Shown here piece by piece: positions 16,197-25,200 of a stretch of 64,000 bases of DNA. This DNA comes from Phormidesmis sp963710175 (GTDB lineage Bacteria; Cyanobacteriota; Cyanobacteriia; Phormidesmidales; Phormidesmidaceae): NCBI GenBank assembly GCA_963710175.1, contig CAVPZC010000001.1, forward strand, positions 1,302,001 to 1,366,000. The letters are read 5' to 3'. Numbering within the stretch: position 1 is the first letter of the stretch; every line of letters begins with the position of its first letter. The translations under genes and the position numbers were made by a program. A model generated the notes under the pieces. That model worked only from the letters and a program-made list of their open reading frames with translations. It did not search any database and was not told the origin of the DNA.

Positions 16197-18239
16197 ATGG
16201 TTAACTCTGCGATGAACAGCTCCGTCCCTCAGCAATCTCAATCTGCCGCGTCCGGCCAGCCGGTACAGTCCCCGTCGCCGATGCGTACTGTCTTTGGGCG
16301 TACTGTTTTTGGGGCTTTGACTGCTAGCACGCTGGCCGTCACAATGCTGCTGGGTCAAGGCTGGGTAGGGCGATCGCCTGCCATGGCCCAAACAACCGCC
16401 CCCACTACTGAAGCCGAAACTCAAACGCCCCCACCAGAAGCAGCCCAAGAAGACGGTGAGGAAGCGGCCATCACCTACGGCGAACTGCTGAAGATGATCG
16501 ACAACGGTGAAGTTGAAGAAGTAGAAATCGATCAGATGGCGGGCATCGCCAGAGTCCGGCTCAAATCAGATACGGAAGAGGACAAGCCCCACGAGGTCAA
16601 AATATTTGCCAATGACCGCAACCTCGACCTGCAAGATCGGCTAAAAAATAATGATGTCATTTGGGAAGCTAGCCCCAGCAGCGACAACAGCGCGCTGACA
16701 GGCTTTGCGACGACGGCTTTTATTGGCCTGCTAGTCGTTTTTGGCATGATGATGTTGCTGCGGCGATCAGCTAACTCGGGCGGCGGCGGCGCGATGAGCT
16801 TTGGCAAATCCAAGGCGCGCTTTCAAATGGAAGCGAAAACCGGCGTTGTGTTTGATGATGTGGCTGGCATTGACGAAGCCAAAGAAGAACTCCAGGAAGT
16901 GGTTACCTTCCTAAAAAATCCGGAGCGATTTACGGCCATCGGCGCTCGTATTCCTAAAGGGGTGCTGCTAGTAGGGCCACCGGGAACGGGTAAGACGCTG
17001 CTAGCTAAAGCGATCGCCGGTGAAGCGGGTACGCCTTTCTTCAGTATTTCTGGCTCCGAATTTGTCGAAATGTTTGTAGGGGTAGGCGCTTCTCGCGTCC
17101 GCGACCTGTTCAAAAAAGCAAAAGAAGCCGCTCCCTGCATTGTCTTTATTGACGAAATTGATGCGGTGGGCCGTCAGCGCGGGACCGGCATCGGCGGTGG
17201 GAATGATGAGCGTGAGCAAACGCTCAACCAGCTGCTGACCGAAATGGACGGCTTTGAGGGTAACAGCGGCATTATTATCATCGCGGCAACTAACCGCCCC
17301 GACGTGCTCGACTCGGCCCTGTTGCGCCCCGGTCGCTTTGACCGCCAGGTGACGGTAGACCTACCGGGTTACAACGGTCGCCTGGGCATTTTGCGGGTAC
17401 ATGCTCGCGATAAAAAGATTGTTGACGGGGTGAAGATGGAGGCGATCGCTCGCCGCACACCAGGCTTCTCAGGTGCACAGTTGGCCAACTTACTCAACGA
17501 AGCAGCCATTCTCACCGCGCGTCGCCGCAAAGAGGCGGTCACCATGCTGGAGATCAACGACGCGATTGACCGGCTGACCATGGGTCTGAGCCTGACGCCC
17601 CTGCTGGACAGCAAGAAAAAGCGGCTGGTGGCCTATCACGAAGTCGGCCATGCCCTGGCAGGTACCCTGTGCAAAAATGCCAGCCCGCTGAATAAAGTGA
17701 CGATTATTCCGCGCTCTGGCGGCGTCGGCGGATTTGCGAGCTTTTTACCCAAAGAAGAGCAGGTGGATGACGGCCTGATTTCCTATGGTGAAATTGTCGA
17801 TCAGCTGGTGGTGGCACTGGGCGGGCGCGCTGCTGAAGAAGTGATTTTTGGTCATGACGAAGTGACCGTCGGCGCTAGCAGCGACATTGAGCAGGTGACG
17901 CGCATTGCCCGGCAGATGGTGACGCGCTACGGTATGTCTGAGCTAGGCTCATTTGCGCTAGAGAGCGCAAATTCTCAGCCCTTTTTAGGACAATCCAACC
18001 TGATGGGCGGTGGTCACGAGTATTCCGATCAGCTGGCGACCAAGATTGACGAAAAGGTGCGGGCGATCGCGCAAGAAAGCCTCGAAAAAGCTATCGAAAT
18101 CATCAGCAATAATCGAACTTTAGTAGACCGGCTAGTCGATACGCTGATTGAGAAAGAAACGATTGATGGAGAAGAGTTTCGTCATATCGTCAGCGAGTAC
18201 ATTCAAGTTCCCGAAAAGGAAATTGTCAAACTCTCCTAG
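16197..18239 (+). CDS. ftsH: ATP-dependent zinc metalloprotease FtsH
   Basis: About 680 aa; ATG 16197 is preferred over the adjacent GTG 16194. An N-terminal hydrophobic segment ends at an A-M-A-Q signal-like site, followed by an extracytoplasmic region and a second helix (F-I-G-L-L-V-V-F-G-M-M-M-L-L). The AAA domain has Walker A G-P-P-G-T-G-K-T, Walker B I-V-F-I-D-E-I-D and the second region of homology. The peptidase motif H-E-V-G-H follows. Cyanobacterial homologues form hetero-hexamers in thylakoid or plasma membranes and remove damaged D1. It is followed by a strong terminator. Confidence 0.97.
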   Translation: MVNSAMNSSVPQQSQSAASGQPVQSPSPMRTVFGRTVFGALTASTLAVTMLLGQGWVGRSPAMAQTTAPTTEAETQTPPPEAAQEDGEEAAITYGELLKMIDNGEVEEVEIDQMAGIARVRLKSDTEEDKPHEVKIFANDRNLDLQDRLKNNDVIWEASPSSDNSALTGFATTAFIGLLVVFGMMMLLRRSANSGGGGAMSFGKSKARFQMEAKTGVVFDDVAGIDEAKEELQEVVTFLKNPERFTAIGARIPKGVLLVGPPGTGKTLLAKAIAGEAGTPFFSISGSEFVEMFVGVGASRVRDLFKKAKEAAPCIVFIDEIDAVGRQRGTGIGGGNDEREQTLNQLLTEMDGFEGNSGIIIIAATNRPDVLDSALLRPGRFDRQVTVDLPGYNGRLGILRVHARDKKIVDGVKMEAIARRTPGFSGAQLANLLNEAAILTARRRKEAVTMLEINDAIDRLTMGLSLTPLLDSKKKRLVAYHEVGHALAGTLCKNASPLNKVTIIPRSGGVGGFASFLPKEEQVDDGLISYGEIVDQLVVALGGRAAEEVIFGHDEVTVGASSDIEQVTRIARQMVTRYGMSELGSFALESANSQPFLGQSNLMGGGHEYSDQLATKIDEKVRAIAQESLEKAIEIISNNRTLVDRLVDTLIEKETIDGEEFRHIVSEYIQVPEKEIVKLS

Positions 18240-18269
18240 TCAATAGCCAAGACAAATCGTCCAAAGACT

Positions 18270-18313
18270 AAGGCCGCTGTCTCTCGAAGTGATTCTGAGA
18301 GACAGCGGCCTTT
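18270..18313 (+). terminator. Rho-independent terminator of ftsH
   Basis: A 16-bp near-perfect stem (18270-18285 with 18297-18312, core GGCCGCTGTCTCTC) and a short loop, about 30 bp past the ftsH stop. Confidence 0.85.
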
Positions 18314-18321
18314 GAATATTG

Positions 18322-18425
18322 TATAGCTCCTGTCGAGTTGCTGAGGACATTTTTATCGGCTGCAACCGTTAACTGGCAACAGGTAACTCGACTCGCAAAG
18401 TAAGAGTGCATCCTTACTTTGCTAT
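18322..18425 (-). repeat. 104-bp structured repeat, copy A
   Basis: This is an inverted copy of 19490-19593. It contains a 10-bp hairpin (GCAAAGTAAG/CTTACTTTGC at 18395-18422) and an outer pairing GTCGAGTT/AACTCGAC. Together with copy B it brackets the M23 peptidase gene. The repeat sense strand, defined by the GGATGCA loop, is minus. Confidence 0.8.
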
Positions 18426-18450
18426 AAAAGTCTAACCCTTTTGGCGACTG

Positions 18451-19104
18451 CTATCGAGGCAGCGCTGCCCGGCGCTGGCCATCGGCCATAGCTTGCAGTA
18501 CCAAAGCCGGATCGACCCATTCGCCCTGGTAGCGCATTCCCCAGTGCAGGTGCGGCCCAGTGGTGCGGCCTGTCATGCCGACGCGACCAATGCGATCGCC
18601 CGTCGCGACCGCTTGCCCTTCTGCCAAACGCAGCCCGCCGCCACTATCCACAAATACCCGTCTGCCGCCCTCATAGGTGACGTAGCCCTGCATGTGGCAG
18701 TAAACATGGGTCCATTCGCCCGACTCAACGACTACCGAAGTCCCACAGGCGCTATCGTCAGAGACTTCTACGACGTAGCCATCCCACCAGTTGCGAATGT
18801 AGCTGCCAGACGGTGAAGCAATATCCAGACCGTAGTGAAAAGAGGAGCCGCGATAGCCGTAGGCAGAGGTGTAGGCTTGAAAATTTTCTACCGGAAAAGA
18901 AGCTATCTGCCAGGGCTCACCAGCCAGGGCAATTTGGGCATCAGGCGTAGCGGTAGCCGCTTTTCTAAAAGACTTTGGAGCCACCTCACCGAGGCCTGCT
19001 ACCAGCAGACTGCTCGCGATTAGCAAGCCGCAATAGGTACGGCTGCGCTGATGGAAGCGGGATGCTAAACCCTGACACAGGGAGCGGGAGAAAAATCGCT
19101 TCAT
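18451..19104 (-). CDS. M23-family peptidase (LytM-like peptidoglycan hydrolase)
   Basis: 217 aa. A hydrophobic segment (residues about 22-42) gives a signal peptide or anchor. The metallopeptidase motifs are visible: H-Y-G-L-D-I-A-x-P-x-G (zinc His and Asp), Y-C-H-M-Q-G-Y, and the final H-L-H-W. All expected zinc ligands and the catalytic His are present, so it should be an active endopeptidase cutting peptide cross-links in the cell wall rather than an inactive EnvC-type activator. It is flanked by the inverted 104-bp repeats. Confidence 0.88.
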   Translation of the reverse strand: MKRFFSRSLCQGLASRFHQRSRTYCGLLIASSLLVAGLGEVAPKSFRKAATATPDAQIALAGEPWQIASFPVENFQAYTSAYGYRGSSFHYGLDIASPSGSYIRNWWDGYVVEVSDDSACGTSVVVESGEWTHVYCHMQGYVTYEGGRRVFVDSGGGLRLAEGQAVATGDRIGRVGMTGRTTGPHLHWGMRYQGEWVDPALVLQAMADGQRRAALPR

Positions 19105-19149
19105 ACAAAAAATACAGTTTGTCGTGTGAAGAACCTAACTAAGTACGAT

Positions 19150-19232
19150 CACTGAGTAGAAACCGTTTTTGTGAGCCACTAGCCCCTTTTGGGCCTTATT
19201 TTAGGACTTCACAAGCAACTTTCTACTCAGTG
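19150..19232. repeat. Long inverted repeat with nested hairpin
   Basis: Perfect 13-bp arms CACTGAGTAGAAA (19150-19162) and TTTCTACTCAGTG (19220-19232), 57 nt apart. Inside are TTGTGA/TCACAA and GCCC-CTTTT-GGGC pairings. It lies upstream of the M23 peptidase gene in a 385-bp region with no other gene. It could be a structured RNA, a cruciform or a decayed element. Confidence 0.6.
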
Positions 19233-19489
19233 CAAGCGAGGCGTTGGAGGTAATGTACCCCGAAATCTTGCTAAAGATGGATATGGACGAAGTTGTGATA
19301 AGCATTCCCAATTCAAATCAATTTGATTGATTAAAAAATACTTACCAAAAAACTCTAAAAGTGTCGTTTGAGAGACAAATGTTGCCTGAAGATCTGTACG
19401 TGTCAGCAAAAATACGGAGGGCACCGCAACGAGACCTTAAAGAAACGGTAAAGCTTCTGACAGAAAACTTTTTTAGCGGTCGGCCTGTT

Positions 19490-19593
19490 ATAGCAGAGTG
19501 AGGATGCATTCTTACTTTGCGAGTCGAGTTGCCTGTTGCCAGTTAACGGTTTCAGCCGATAAAAGTGTCCTAAGTAGCTCGACAGGAGCTATA
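19490..19593 (+). repeat. 104-bp structured repeat, copy B
   Basis: Inverted counterpart of 18322-18425 with about 90 percent identity by eye. Its hairpin is GCAGAGTGAG/CTTACTTTGC around GATGCATT. The two changes relative to copy A turn A-U pairs into G-U pairs on the plus strand, keeping the RNA stem. Confidence 0.8.
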
Positions 19594-19603
19594 GCTGCGC
19601 CGA

Positions 19604-21919
19604 TTAGCTGTGACCGATTAGCTGCCGCACTTTCACCAGCAGATCTTTAGGATCAACGGGTTTTCTAAGAATATCGTGGTGAGCCATCGGCAGTGAGGAG
19701 GAAGCCTCTTGACCTAGCAGCGCCAGCACTTTGACATTCATTGCTGTGGTCGCTAGCTGGATGGCTTTCACCTCGCTGGGGTCATGGCTCAGTAAGGCTA
19801 GATCGGCAATCAGCATTACAGGCTGTAGCGAATCGAGCTGCGTTGCTAGCTGACCGGCTTCTACTATCCAGATCACCCTGTATCCGGCTGCTGTCAACAT
19901 ATTGCAGACAATGGCGGCGCTCTCTTCGCTGTCGTCTAGCAAAATCACTCGCGCTGTGGTGTCTTCTAAGGTGGAAGGTATCTGGTAGCGATGAGTCGGA
20001 TAGGGATCGCGCTGCACCGGCAGCCGCACTGTGAAAGTAGAGCCTTTGCCCACTTGCGACTCGACTTGAATTGACCCGCCGTGTAGCTCTACCAGGCGTT
20101 TGGTCATGGCGAGGCCCAGTCCCGTACCCGGGTACTGGCGTTGAAAGGGCGATTCCAACTGTTTGAATCTTTCAAACAGGATGCTTTGCTGTGACTCAGG
20201 AATGCCAATGCCGGTGTCTTCTATTTGGAAGAGGGTGGTCTGGTGCTCCTGCCAGACGCGCAGGTGGATCTGGCCATCGGCTGGGGTGAATTTGATCGCA
20301 TTGTGCAGCAGGTTAGAAATGATTTGCTGGAGGCGTCTGGCATCGGCTGTGAAGCAGTCTGAATCGGGGCTCACTTCAAATGCCAAGGAGAGGGTGACGC
20401 CCTTTTTTGTGACTAGCCCCTGATGGGAAGCAACCACAGTATCGACCAGCTGCCTGAGAGAAAGCTCGCTGAACTCTAGCAGCGATCGCCCCGACTCCAC
20501 CTTGGCAAATTCGAGAATGTTATTGATGATATCTAGCAGCTGTTCGCCGCTTTGGTTGATGGTCGTTAAGTAGCTGCGCTGGCGATCGCTCAGCGCTCCA
20601 AATGACCAGCGCAGCAGCGTCGCCGACATGCCGATGATATAGGTGAGCGGCGTTCTCAGCTCGTGGCTCATCGTCGAGAGAAATTCGCCTTTGGTAACAT
20701 TGGCCGCATCTGCTGCCACCAGCGCATCGCGCAGATTCTGCGTGCGATCAATCACACAGCTCTCCAGGCTGACGGTCTGCTGGCGCAGCTGCTGATAGAG
20801 CTCGGCTTGATTGGTCGCCACGGCCAAATGCTCGGCAACCTGCTGCAAAAACAACGCTTCGCTCTCTTCCCAGTGGCGATAGTCACTGCACTGATGGGCA
20901 ATCAGCAATCCCCACAGCCGGTCCTGCACAATGACCGGCGCAATCAGCTTAGACTTGATCTGAGCCCGGTGCAAAAAATCTAACAGACGGTCCGCGTGAG
21001 CATACTGCTGATCTACATTGTCAACGGCGATCGCTGCACCCATCAAATAGCGGGCTCGCACCGATAGCGATGGCTGAAAGCACCCTGCTTCTGAAGAATG
21101 CAAAACGGAAGGAATCTTTTTAGAGATGCGCGACTCACAGGTAACGCTGCCCGCCGTTGTTCCACTGCCGTCTAATTGCTCAAGCTGATGCAGTACTACC
21201 CGGTCAGCTGAGAGAATTTCCCTCACCTGAGCAACGGCGCTCTCCAAAATCACAGGGAGATCTACGCCACGGCCAACCTGCGCAATCAGCTGATTGAGAA
21301 GGCCGCTCTGCTGGCGCTGGCTATCGAACGCAGCTTCGATTGGCCGCAGATCCTGCTTCGGTGATGCTGCTAGAAGCTGTGCCCAATTCAGCATAAAATC
21401 CGCCTGAGTTATTGTCTCACCGGCAGATCCATCAGCGCTAGCTGGAGCCAGATCCAGAGGTTCTTTTGGCCAGTGATTCAAGGCCCGGCGTGACTCTGGC
21501 TGGGGGCGGCTTCGGTGCTGATTGGGCGTGAAGCTGGCTGTGCCATCCTTCAACTGGTCACTAAAGACGGCGATCGCGCTTTCATCAAACGTGAGCCTTA
21601 CCCGGTATTGCGCCGCCGTCATCGCAGCCTTTTGGCGGCGTGCCCTTTTGCTGCTGGTCTGACTGCTGGTCTGACTGCTGGCCTGGTTGACGGGTGCAGC
21701 CATCAGCAAAACATTAAGCGCGGCAGATTGCATGAGTACAAAGCTGTCAACTTTGAAGCCATCCCAACTCTCTACGGCTGCTAACCGACCGTCGATCTGA
21801 AACTCCGTCGTCACCGAGTCAAAAAAATGCGCTTGCTGCATCAACGCTTCTCTCAGTCGCTGGTAGGCACTAAGAGAAACAGTCTGAGAGGCAATGAGGC
21901 GTGCAGAAGTTGGCGTCAT
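19604..21919 (-). CDS. Hybrid histidine kinase (GAF-HisKA-HATPase-REC)
   Basis: 771 aa, no clear membrane segment, so probably cytoplasmic. A divergent N-terminal region is followed by a GAF domain (about 225-375), a helical linker, and HisKA with the phospho-accepting His in M-S-H-E-L-R-T-P-L (about 415). HATPase_c has N-box, G-I-G-I-P and G-T-G-L-G-L motifs. A C-terminal receiver (about 655-770) keeps the D-D pair, an Asp in I-A-D-L-A and the K-P motif. The GAF domain lacks an obvious bilin-binding Cys, so the signal is unknown. No response regulator gene is adjacent. Confidence 0.9.
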   Translation of the reverse strand: MTPTSARLIASQTVSLSAYQRLREALMQQAHFFDSVTTEFQIDGRLAAVESWDGFKVDSFVLMQSAALNVLLMAAPVNQASSQTSSQTSSKRARRQKAAMTAAQYRVRLTFDESAIAVFSDQLKDGTASFTPNQHRSRPQPESRRALNHWPKEPLDLAPASADGSAGETITQADFMLNWAQLLAASPKQDLRPIEAAFDSQRQQSGLLNQLIAQVGRGVDLPVILESAVAQVREILSADRVVLHQLEQLDGSGTTAGSVTCESRISKKIPSVLHSSEAGCFQPSLSVRARYLMGAAIAVDNVDQQYAHADRLLDFLHRAQIKSKLIAPVIVQDRLWGLLIAHQCSDYRHWEESEALFLQQVAEHLAVATNQAELYQQLRQQTVSLESCVIDRTQNLRDALVAADAANVTKGEFLSTMSHELRTPLTYIIGMSATLLRWSFGALSDRQRSYLTTINQSGEQLLDIINNILEFAKVESGRSLLEFSELSLRQLVDTVVASHQGLVTKKGVTLSLAFEVSPDSDCFTADARRLQQIISNLLHNAIKFTPADGQIHLRVWQEHQTTLFQIEDTGIGIPESQQSILFERFKQLESPFQRQYPGTGLGLAMTKRLVELHGGSIQVESQVGKGSTFTVRLPVQRDPYPTHRYQIPSTLEDTTARVILLDDSEESAAIVCNMLTAAGYRVIWIVEAGQLATQLDSLQPVMLIADLALLSHDPSEVKAIQLATTAMNVKVLALLGQEASSSLPMAHHDILRKPVDPKDLLVKVRQLIGHS

Positions 21920-22226
21920 AGAGAGGCTACGAAAAAACGTAGAATACTTTTACAAAGCTCAAAACTATAGAGAATTGAATAGCGATGCAGCATACACAGC
22001 GGATATGCAAACAACGTCAGAGGCAACTTATGTTCTGAGAGGCAAAAAGTTAAAAGTTTCTTAAGTTAATTGAGCGGTAAAACCGCTGCCATTATGTCAA
22101 CGGCCTTTATCTTTTACAGACCTCCCAGGCGTCTCAATTGATCTGTGGTTTCTGTTTTGCTGATCGTACTGCCCGTTGATATCTATTTGTGGTTATCCCA
22201 ATAGTTCCTTTACATTTCTAATCTTT
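21920..22226. other. Intergenic region with one hairpin
   Basis: About 307 bp separating the kinase from cobN. A perfect 6-bp hairpin AGCGGT-AAA-ACCGCT lies at 22073-22087. I looked for a cobalamin riboswitch (B12 box) because cobN follows and did not see one. Confidence 0.5.
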
Positions 22227-25200
22227 ATGCATCGTTTAGCAGCCACGCCAGGCGGATGGGATAGCAGCGTAGAAGGCGTCGTTTTTATCGAACAAACGCC
22301 CGCTCCAATTGTTGTATTGACAGCTGCTGATACCGATATCTCAGCCCTGAGCCAGGCGCTAGCGCAGCTGCCCGAAAGCTTTAGCCAGCTGCGATGCCTC
22401 AACCTGCTTCAGCTACAGCAGCAGCTCACGATTGATACCTATGCCGATACGGTGTTGCGCCATGCCCGGCTAATTGTTTTAAGGGTGCTAGGCGGACGAG
22501 GGTATTGGTCTTATGGGCTAGAAGTCGTGAAGGCAGTGGTCGCGGAAAACGGCGCAGCGCTAGTCGTCATGCCCGGTGATGATCGCCCCGATCTTGACCT
22601 GATGGGCCATTCTACGATGCCCTTGGCAGTGGTCAATCAGCTGTGGCAATACTTTACAGAAGGCGGGGTCGACAATCTGTGCCATGGGCTGCTGTATATC
22701 AGTGATCGCACCCTTGCTACTCACTATCAGCCACCTGCGCCTGAGAGCGTTCCTCGAATTGGCATTTATCCCCTACCAGCGCCTGCTATTTCTCGTTCGT
22801 TACCAACAAGTTTAAAGGGAGATTTAATATCATCGCCATTGCTCAAAAAACAGCGATTGAACGAGCAGCTTGATGAACAAATATTAAGATCCCTGCAAAG
22901 TCCATCGCCTGATTTAATTGGTGCGCGAGTTGGCATTCTTTTTTATCGGGCGCACTATTTGGCAGGCAATACCAAAGTTGTTGAGGCCATTGCCGCTGCG
23001 TTAGTTTACCGGGGCTTAAAGCCGGTGCCTATCTATGTCTCTTCTTTAAAGGAAGGTGAAATTCAGCAGGCGCTGTTGGACTATTGCCAGGCCGATAGCG
23101 ATCGCCCTATCGAGCTGTTGATCAATACCACTAGCTTTGCTGTCGCTAACCTCACCCAGCCCGCCTCTGGTGCTACAGCGTTTGACTTATGGAAAACGTT
23201 AGATGTACCGGTGCTTCAGGCTATCTGTAGCGGTAGCCCTCGCCAACACTGGCAAGATCATCCTCAGGGGCTGACGCCTCGCGACATCGCCATGAACGTT
23301 GCCCTGCCCGAAGTAGACGGGCGGATTATCACCAGAGCCGTCTCTTTTAAAGCGGCGCAGACAGCGGCTGCGAGCAAAAGTTTGCAAACCGATGTGATTG
23401 TGTATGAGCCAGAGCGCGATCGCATTAATTTTGTCACCGACTTAGCCACTCGCTGGCTGCGGCTACGGCATACCCCACCCGTATCTCGCAAAATCGCGTT
23501 GGTGCTTGCTAACTATCCCAATCGCGATGGTCGCATGGCCAATGGCGTTGGGCTCGACACCCCAGCTAGCTGCCTGAAGATATTGCAGGCGCTAAAGCAG
23601 GCGGGCTATACCGTTGATGATCTGCCCGAAACCGGCGATGACCTGATGGCTCAGCTCGCTCAGGGGGTCACCAATGATCCTGAAAGCTACGGTCTGCGGC
23701 CCAGCTATCAAACCCTTTCCGAAGCGGACTATCAGGCGTTTTTTGACACTTTGCCCGCAGCGGTAAAGCAGGGCGTAACTCAGCGATGGGGCACCGCCGC
23801 TGAGGAGTGGCAGCGCTTTTCAGCCGGATTGTTCAAGCTGCCTGACTCCTCAGCGCTACCTATTTCAGGGATTCAGTTTGGCAATATTTTTGTCGGTATT
23901 CAGCCCAGTCGGGGCTATGACCTCGATCCGAGCTTGAACTATCATGCTCCCGATCTAGAGCCGACCCATGCCTACTTAGGTTTTTATTACTGGCTGCGCC
24001 GCTCTTTTGCCGCTGATGCTATTGTCCACGTCGGTAAGCACGGCAATCTGGAATGGCTGCCGGGTAAAGGGATTGCGCTCTCCGCCGAATGCTATCCAGA
24101 AGCCGCTTTTGGCCCGATGCCGCATTTTTATCCGTTTATTGTTAACGATCCTGGTGAAGGGGCGCAGGCCAAGCGGCGATCGCAAGCCGTCATCCTTGAC
24201 CACCTCACCCCGCCGATGACCCGCGCCGAACTATATGGCCCCTTACAGCAGCTAGAAAGCCTGGTCGATGAATACTACGAAGCTCAAAACCTCGACCCCA
24301 CCCGCCTGCCGATCATCGCTGAGAAAATCGTTGCCCTGCTCAACAACACTCAGCTCCAGCAGGATTTGAATTTGACCATCGCCCCTCAAACCCAGCCTGA
24401 TCGTCTGCAAACCTGGCTACCCCAAATCGACGGCTACCTCTGCGAACTCAAAGAAGCTCAGATTCGAGACGGACTGCACATTTACGGTCAGTGTCCCGAA
24501 GGCAGACAGCTCAGAGATCTGATCGTGGCGATCGCCCGTCACCCCAGTTCAGCCCACATGGGTTTGAGCAGAGCGATCGCCCATGCCTGGCAGCTCGACC
24601 TCGACCCCCTCACCGCTGACCTCAGTGAGAATTGGCCATCCGACACCCCGCCTCACTGCCGCACCGTCGGCGACGTTGTAGAACGCATCGAACAACAGGC
24701 CAACATCTACATAGACGCTCTCCTCGCTCCTCCCCTGCCTTCTTCCCCACTTCTTCCTCCCCTCCAACCCGTCCTCACCTGGATTACCCACACCCTCCTC
24801 CCCCACCTCACACGCACCACCGACGAAATTACCCATCTCCTCCACGGCCTCAACGGGGGCTACATCCCTAGCGGCCCCTCGGGAGCGCCCACCCGCAATC
24901 GCCCCGAGGTTTTACCCACAGGCCGCAATTTTTACTCTGTTGATATCCGCGCTATCCCGACCGAAAGCGCCTGGGACGTAGGCCGCAAAGCCGCTGAAAT
25001 TTTGGTGGAAAACTACACGCAGGAAAATGGCGAATACCCGCGTACGCTCGGCCTTTCGATGTGGGGGACGGCAGCGATGCGAACAGGCGGCGACGATATG
25101 GCAGAAGCGCTCGCCCTCTTGGGCGTTTGTCCGGTGTGGGATGGCCCTAGCAGACGAGTGGTGGATTTTGAAATTCTGCCGGTGTCTCTGCTGGGCCGTC

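Noticed and set aside
21920..22226. Cobalamin riboswitch before cobN
   Set aside because: No B12 box or characteristic multi-stem core could be found; only a small hairpin is present.
24549..24871. Pro/Arg-rich ORFs on both strands inside cobN
   Set aside because: Shadow frames of a C-rich insertion in cobN with no family features.
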